Source: Annona cherimola
Taxonomy: Eukaryota; Streptophyta; Magnoliopsida; Magnoliales; Annonaceae
Assembly (NCBI GenBank): GCA_030490835.1
Contig: CM059971.1
Coordinates: 744,001-808,000 of the forward strand
Direction: 5' to 3'
Length of the DNA stretch: 64,000 nucleotides
The notes below the pieces were generated by a model. It was not told the DNA's origin. It searched no databases and saw only the letters and a list, made by a program, of their open reading frames with translations. The first letter of the stretch is position 1. Every line of letters starts with the position of its first letter. Shown in pieces: positions 50,501 to 59,500 of the stretch. A program made the position numbers and the translations under genes.

Positions 50501-53500
50501 CCAACTACGGATGTTAATGATCTTGATCAACGTGGAAACTCGTTTATAAATAAATTTGGGTTGAAATTTTTAAATGAATGAATTATGATCGACTAACTTG
50601 TTCAACCATTTAATTAAATAAACGAATTAAATGGGTTGTAAATGAGAAAAGTTAGGTTTTTTTCAAATGAGCTAATAAACGAATTAGGATTGAAATATTT
50701 TTAATAGATTAAAATTAAGATTGAAATATTTTTAATAGGTTAAAATTAGGATTAAGCTTCAACCCGTTCAACCTGACCCATTAATACCCCTAAGCTTAAC
50801 AGACAACAATGAGAACATAGTCTTGAATAACATGGGGAAATGGTCCCATTAAAAGAAATGCATGATCGTCACTTCTTAGCAGACTATTGCTTTAATAATA
50901 ATTAGTTTTCACATGTCAAGGTTCTCATATATATGCGATCAAATATTGGTTCACAGTGATCTTTCGTACAATAATTTTACAATCCAAGGCTCCGCACCAG
51001 ATGACTGTCAAAAAGGTCACGTGTAAGTATAAGCATTATAGCCTCTTTTTGTTTCCATCACTAAATGGTTGTTTACTCCATTGAAAAATTACTCGTATTT
51101 TTCTCCAGAAATTTGTTTGGGAGCACTTCCATGTTGAACAATGTGTAAGCCTCTCTTCTTCTTGCGGTGAAATTGCACATAATTTGTTAGATGCATATAG
51201 GATACTTTTAGATTTGTTAGATGCATATAGGATACTTTTAGATGTTCTACTTTGTGATGCTTACTTTTACCCTGTTCTGATTTCTAGGACGGAAATTGCT
51301 CCATGCTTGCATATGTTCTCTTGCCCCAAAAGAAGTAAGTGTTAGGGGAAAAGACATTTCTTATGCTACCTTTGAATGTTTTTCATCTTTTTATCAAACT
51401 TTGCAAATTTGATTATTCATGCTTTGCATTCAACTTTTCTCTTACGCCGAAACATTTAGCTTCAATTTTGTCTATTCAGATAGACCTAGATCGAAAATTA
51501 GCATACAAACCAAAATTTAGTTTTTGCAAAATTGAAGAGCAATTACTTGTTAGGAAAGCCAACAATGAAATTAGAAAATAAATAATCAATTTCATATTAA
51601 AATAAAACAAATAGTTAGTAGTAGAATCCATAGTTTTAAGTCTCGACAACATAGACGATTTCTCAAGACAGATTTGGTGCCCTCTCTATGATGTGCCAAA
51701 TGAGGTTTCAAAGTGGGCTATCATCAGGATACAATGACCTCACAATTCTGTTCATATCAATATGAAGATTTGCACTTTTTAGCATTGAATTGCTTCTCAA
51801 ATATGAGAGAACAAATAGTGCCAGAATCGTATTTTGTGGACAGAACAATATTATGTGAGCAAAATGGAAAAGTATAGAAAATTTAGGTACGCATATGTAG
51901 ATTTTGTATGGATTCCATACCTCTCCGCAACAGACCGATCTTGATGATGTCTTTCGACAGAAGGCTCCAAACACACCTTCAGAGTTACCGCAATTGGTGT
52001 CTTGAAGAGAACATCTTCTCATTTATAGAGCAAAAAAGGTGGTGATCGTTGTTGTTGTCATCAGTTTTAATAAGTGGCTTTTCTTTTGGCTTTCTTCTTT
52101 TACTTGTGAACACGAGCAATTAAAATGAAGGAATGATCTAGTTAGCTTGGGCTAAGCAAGCTATTTGCTTAGTCCATATAAAAAAACTCACTTACAATAC
52201 TTTTTTTTCAGTTTTTTCTTTATACACTCCTTTATCCAAGTGTATTTAATATTTTAAGATTTTTGAAGGTAGGGATTTTTTAATGCATATGCATGTAGAT
52301 GTTTGAAAATCTCTCTCTCTATATATATGTATATGTATATATATATATATGTATGTATGCATAACACCTCGACCCACAAGTATGCCACCATATGGTACCT
52401 TACTCCACGGATCTTTTTATCGTGGTGATGCTCGTGAATGAAACTAAAGTCTCATACTTATATAAGCGGAAGCTTTTTTAATGTGCTAGGAAATCGGCCT
52501 GAATTTTTTCCTTTTCTTTTCTTTTGGAACCCAAATTGGTTTCGTTTCCTTAACTAAAACCCGGCAACATCTTATCTGTATTTAGGATGTTTAGGCGAGA
52601 CAAAACCTGTTAATCCTTGCACAGTATGAAATTTCCTACTAAATTCATTCACATTTATTTTAAATTCATCAAATCTCTTACTTATAAAATCATACTTCAC
52701 ACAAGAAGCTAACTATTATATTTAACAACAACATAAAATATTTAAATATAATACATATTTACAAATATTAAAAAATCATACTTTTACTGCTTTACTAGCA
52801 GTGAAGACACTTCTATCAAATTTGCATCATCTGCATTCACATATTAGTTGAAAACAATGAGTATAAAATATTCAGTAAGCAAGCATTTAAAAATACACAA
52901 TTTCCAAACCCATGACATTAACTGAAATCATAAAACTTTTAAAATCCCATTATGCATGTGTGATAATGAAATAAGTGCACAAATATGAATCATTTTATGA
53001 CTTATTTCTCATTTGGCAGATGACACTTACAAGTGATCACCTGCTCATATGTCAGACGCACCAACCAAGCAACATCAAGGACGGACTACCTATTCAATTA
53101 CAACCTTGACAAAGCCTCCTTAATGCACTTTCCATGCATGAGTTCCTTTCACACGTGCATCATATGCATTTATGGCATGAATTAAGTTTTGCCAATTCAA
53201 CATGATAACAGGCTTTGTACATGAAAATCGAGTGGTAAAATATATTTCAAGTACACATTCTTTTTTGTAAAAACTATGCGTAGGGTAATGGTCATTCCTA
53301 GATATATTTATAATGTATATTGATTTAAAGCAGCAATTAAATAAAACAACTCATTAGCAAATAATCTTTCTTGAAATAAAATGGTAAAAATAGATTGTCT
53401 TACCACACCATTCTTTTGAAATGAAAACTTGAAGGGTTTTCTTTATCGCCCCCGAGCAAATTCAATAGAAAATATTACCTAAACATATCATTCCCATCAT

Positions 53501-56500
53501 CAAACATGCCAATCTACATGCCTACTTTTTTCCCACTTGCTCATTTTTTTATTGGCTTTAACAAGAAATTCAAATATTTCTTTGCTTGAAAATCTCATTT
53601 AAATAATTTTTATCCTACACTTGAATAAGCCTCTTGTTCCCACTCTAAGACTTCCAAATATGGAATTCAACCCAGTGACATTATAAAATTAAATTAATCT
53701 TAATCTTATAAATCTTACATACCTAAATTTATAAATTTAATATGCATCATATCTGAAATTTCATATATTATAGGCTATTAAAGCCTTTTCATCCTTTTAT
53801 ATTAAAAAAATACACTTCGATAAACTCATATATGCATAAACTTTGCATTTGATACATGAATTAACACATGGAATAACAGACATTTCACACAATACACATA
53901 AATGACTTTTACATTTTACAAAAGTCATTTGAACTTAACATAGCCTTTACAACCTATTTTAGCAATTTAAAGCCAAATGGATTGCCTACTCGTTTTATTC
54001 CATCATATTTTTATATTTCTAAGACATCAAGATAGGTTTTTCATTAATATTTTAAACTATATTCAGACATAATGGGCTTCTTATTTTAATTAGGTTTCTA
54101 AACCTAATCTCTACTATCCCCCCAAAACATAACCATTTAATCTCAATACCCATTGAAAAATAGCTTAAATAACTTGATATTTTAAACTATAATAAAATGT
54201 TTTTTTCAATTTCGTAATTTATTTCATTTTACTCTTAGCTAACTCTCTTGCTTAAAATGCATCATTCATTCCCTTTCTACATCAAACTTATGAGTTGATC
54301 TAATAATCTATTTTCATGGCCAAACAACCTGTTAACTAGGCTATTTCACTTAAATCTCAACAATCATAGCTTAACATATAATGTCTCATCATCTAATCAT
54401 CAAACTAATCATAATTATATAAATACAATAATTAAATACCTAAAAATTACTATCCAAGCTCATAAATTCAATTTAATAGTTAGGTTTTCTCCAACTTCTC
54501 TTTACTTCCGTTATGTACCTTATAATTTATCATTTCATCATCATTCATATATATTATACTTATTTTAAAAAAATAATTATAACCCATTTATTATAGCCAA
54601 ATTCATCATATATGCTCCTGCCTAAATTTAACTTTCATTTAGGCTTACTAGAAATTCCTATATATATATATACATTTTTTTATAATTACAACTTTGCTTA
54701 GCCACCCATTTATTACAATAAACATACATCATGCTTCTAAAATTACAATTAAATTATTTACTTTAAACTCAAATTCATCACTCATACACTTTCAACTTCA
54801 GCCATTTAAATGATGGGTTTTAAGCTTCAAAATTTAGGGATTTTACCCCCTTTGATTTTCACGTGATATAAATTCAGCAAATTTAATATTTTAAAATCAT
54901 TCAAATAACCTCAACCATCCATATACATGTCATATAACTGCTACTCTTTTTTTAAATCTATTTAATACCAAGATTATATAAAATCTAGCTCATATACATT
55001 TAAATAAAAAAAATCCCATACCTTCATATAAATTTCATAACTACCAAGTTTCATTCATCATATACGCCTGGCTTTAGACTTTTAAAATCTCATTGCATAT
55101 TATTTTTATATTATATAAAACAACTGAATCACACATCTTTTCCATCAAAATCACGTCTAAAGGTTGTTTGCATCATTGTCCTATCACAGTCACCATAACT
55201 AATTCAAATTTCACACTTAGGTTAATTAAAAATCATTATTAAATCCATCCTACATGTTTTTACAAAAAAAAAAAAAAAGACCATGCATGGATTCATTTCT
55301 CATAACTGTCCTGTATTTAGGGTTAGGTAGAAATCTAAATCTCCTTTAAAATTGCATGTATAAGTGCCCGTGCACCATAACTACATGCTTTATTTCATAA
55401 ATCACGCAAAAATTGAATATTTTAAGCATATAAAACAAATAAATCCTAACCGTAAAACCTGAATTAACACTTAGGGTTCAATCCCCACATTTCATCTGCA
55501 CGATTTGACTCCGAAATCCATATTTATAAGAATCTGTAGAAACCTCCATGATTTCTACCCATTTTAAGAAGAAATTTTAAAACCCTGTCGTCCCCCTTTC
55601 ACCGTGCACCCGTATCCCCTTCCCTTTCTCATGATTTCATTTCCATACATACAAATCCATATAAATCTAGCAAAAGCCCTATTTTTCCCCCTTTCACCGT
55701 GCACCCGTATCCCCTTCCCTTTCTCATGATTTCATTTCCATACCTAAAATCCATATAAATCTAGCAAATGCCCTATATTTTGAACATGATTTAGTAGGAA
55801 TTTCTTTTTTTTAAAAATCAAAAAAATACCCATCTTCCTTACCTCCGGCCGGCGACGGGATGATCAGCGGCGGTGGCTAACGTCAATGGCATCTCCTCTA
55901 GCGTCGGACGAGCATGCGACCGGACCTTCTCCTCTCCATTCACCCTTTTCCTTGTTCTTCCTCCTTCCCTCTTGCTCTCTTTCTTTTCCCTTTTACGCCC
56001 CTGTTTGTTCGAATGAATTGAAAGGGGCTTGCTCTTTTGTGGTCCCCCATTTGGGTAGTCCGCACGAACACACGTGCGGCTATCCTTCATGTATTTTTTT
56101 TTATTTTTTTTTATATATGTCCATATATATATTTATATGCCAGGAATCATAAAACTTCAAATTTTATAACTTAAACCCGATGGTATGCATTTAAGCCGTG
56201 AAATCATGGCTATTCATTAATTTAAATCAATTAATTATGTAATTAAAACCATTTAATTGCTATTAATTAATATATTTTTTCATTTTTCAATAAATAATAG
56301 CACTTCAACTCATCATTAATAATTTATTAGTTACCCCTTCTTTTATTTTTATAATTTAGGCTATTAATTTATATTCGATTTCATAAATTCCAAGGCTTAA
56401 AATTTTTATTTATATATATCATATGCCTAGAGTTGGAATTTAAAAATTAACAGAATTACATATATACAAATCCAAAATAGTAAAAACTTAGTTTATATAT

Positions 56501-59500
56501 TAGATTCATTTACATAAATGAGTGTATGAAGAAAAAATAAAAAAATGTTGTAAACGGATTTTTTAAGATAAGTTAAGCGATACATTTGCTTAGCTTGGGC
56601 TAACAAGATTCTTCCTGATAATTGACTTAAAATTAATAGTTCTTTCTTCTACTGCATCAAAAAAAAAAAAAAAAACTCTTCCTTGAATAGTTGCTAAACA
56701 TAAGCGTTCCCTGGAATGACACTTACAATAAAATAAAAATAAATAGTTCCCACTAAAAATCAAAGAGCACCAAATATAGATGCCAAAAGACGCCCAAGCA
56801 ACTCTAGTGCCGGCACCATGGATGTGCTTGTGGAAGATGCATTGCACCATTATGACTCGAACTTTGTTGCAAAACCTTCCTATTTTAACTTTCCTCTGCA
56901 TAATAAATTTTAAAATTTTAAAGAAAATATTTATTTTATTTTAAAACCAATAGTCCCCCACGTTTCCAGCAACGGTAAGCAGAGTACTTTGCTGGTCCGT
57001 CATTCTGAATCTACACTATGGTCACTTTAGATTCAAAACTTACAATCTAAAAGCAATGGGCCAACCAATGGATGCACTGTGCATGGTTCTGAAACTTCAT
57101 CCTTATGCAAGTTCAATGAATCCAAAGTGGTTTTAATCAATGCAGTTTCAGTAAGGAATTGTGTGCTATTGACTCTTTGAGATTAGAAGGCAAGGACAAG
57201 ACCTTACAGCCTCTTGGCAAAATGAGTTTATCCTAGGCACATATTAAAACAGAAAGCTTATCGAAACTGTTATCTTTGTTTCTTATGTCAGATTAACATT
57301 AGAACTCTTTCTTTAAATTGCAGAACGATTTTCACTTTATATAAACTGTGGAGGACCACCTGTACCTATCAACGGAACCACGTATGTAGAAGATAAAGAT
57401 GATGGTAGTGCTTCAAATTCTGTTGTATCCAGAGACTACTGGGCATACAGTAACACAGGGGACTTCTTGGACAATGACCAAGATCCTGACTCCTATACAA
57501 TAAAAAATACCTCTTCTCCTCAAAACTCAACATTGTATTTAACAGCTCGTATTTCTCCTCTTTCCCTCACTTACTATGGGTTATGTCTAATCAATGGAAA
57601 CTACACGGTGAGACTGCACTTTGCAGAGATAGTGTTCACCGCTGGCAACACTTTTGGGAGCCTCGGGAGGCGAATTTTTGATATTTACATTCAGGTAGTT
57701 AATCATGCTGTAAATGCTTCAGCTGTAATTTGTAACCATCATGCCCAACTAAGATTTATTGGTTGCAGGGAAAACCGGCCGTAAAAGATTTCGATATTGT
57801 AAAAGAAGCTGGCGGACCCGGTATTCCCGTCATTCGGAATTTTAGTGCATCTGTGACAACTAACACCTTAGAGATCCGCTTGTACTGGGCTGGCAAAGGA
57901 ACAACAGTCCTCCCTGCAAGAGGAGATTATGGTCCCCTCATATCAGCAATTTCCATTATCAATGGTTTTCTTCTTCTTCTTCTTCTTCTTTTGGTTTTCT
58001 CCGGTCACTAAAATATTTTAGTGGCGACAATATTTTCTGCTAGATAATTTTGCATTCCATCTACTAAATAGTAATGTGGTCCTTTTCATGACATAAATTG
58101 ACTTTTTTTAACAAAAAAAATTAGAATGGAGGTCAACGCTCCAGTCCGAATCGAACCCTTGAGCTAGTACACTCAACTGATACACGTCCACACTTATGGG
58201 GCATTGAAGTCAACCGCTCAGCAATCCAAGTGTTGACATGACATAAATTGACTTGATGGTGGCATATAATAATATGTATGGCAATCTTATAGATTTCTTT
58301 ATGCAGATTTTCCACCTCCAGAATATCACAACGGTTTATCCACTGGTGCTGTTGCTGGTATTGTAATTTTGTCATTGTTTGTGGCTTTCATGATTTTGGG
58401 TATTCTTTGGTGGAAAGGCTGCTTTGGACAAAGACAGAGCATTGATCAAGGTAATAAGAAACTTGCTGTATGGTTATCGTCTACAACAACAATAGTAGCA
58501 CAACAAGAGCAATGTCAGCATTGCGACCTTTTTTTTCTGGTGATATCACGATCACATCAACCATCCAAAGAAAGAACAAAAACACAAAGCCATGATGTCT
58601 TTTCTTCTTTCAAAAGTGGATGTTCAGTTTACTTTTTTCAATTTGAATGGTTACTCATGCAGATCGAATTATATTCCGTGAAATATGCATGAATTTATCT
58701 CTATGGTTTATACGCATGCAAACTCATGCATGAATTATTGAGGCATGCGAAAAGGAAATTCTTAATGGGGATTGATTTTGGAATTAAGGCATTGTTGTGC
58801 TTCATCATCCTTGTAGTTGTTTTCATTGAAGTTGCTAGAGAATTGGAAAACAAGTGCTTGATTGATGTCTTGAAGTAAACTAGATCTCGTGAACCGACTT
58901 AAGTATCTTTGAGTTTTGACTATAACCAATTTCATTCTTCTAGTTCTGACTTTCAACAACCGATTTAAGTACCTTAAGGATACCATGGAAAAGCCTAGTC
59001 AGTGAATGAAAGAAGAAAATGGTATAGGATTAACAAAAAACAGTGATGAGATGTAAGACTGATGGCTTCTCAAAATATCCGGCTCATGGCATTCACAATG
59101 TAGAAGGGTTAACATAATACGCAAACAGTAACCAGATTGCTTTTCAGAAGTTACTCTTTTTTACTCATTTTATTGTGCTTCTCATTTGATGCTTATTTAT
59201 CTAGTCATTGATCATCTGCTCCTGTGCAGAGTTTAAATGAATCAAGAAGAAAGACTTGAAAATTTATTTTTCCCTCGATGAAAATTGACCTTCAAATTAC
59301 AAACTCAATTCAATTTCCTTCTTGACAGAGCTTAGAGGTCTTGATCTGCAGACTGGTTCATTTACTTTGAGACAAATTAAGTCAGCCACCAACAACTTTG
59401 ATCCAGCAAACAAGATTGGCGAGGGTGGTTTTGGACCTGTTTACAAGGTATTCTAACAAGTAGATTGAGCTATCTATCTATTTGTATTATATTCGAATCA

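Noticed and set aside
51708..52022. Minus-strand 104-codon frame in intron 16
   Set aside because: No recognisable domain, no promoter or splice context, and it lies within an intron.
45777..56460. Integrated pararetrovirus as an explanation of the two large intron insertions
   Set aside because: No reverse transcriptase, coat or movement protein motif is visible; TG...CA ends with a target duplication fit an LTR.
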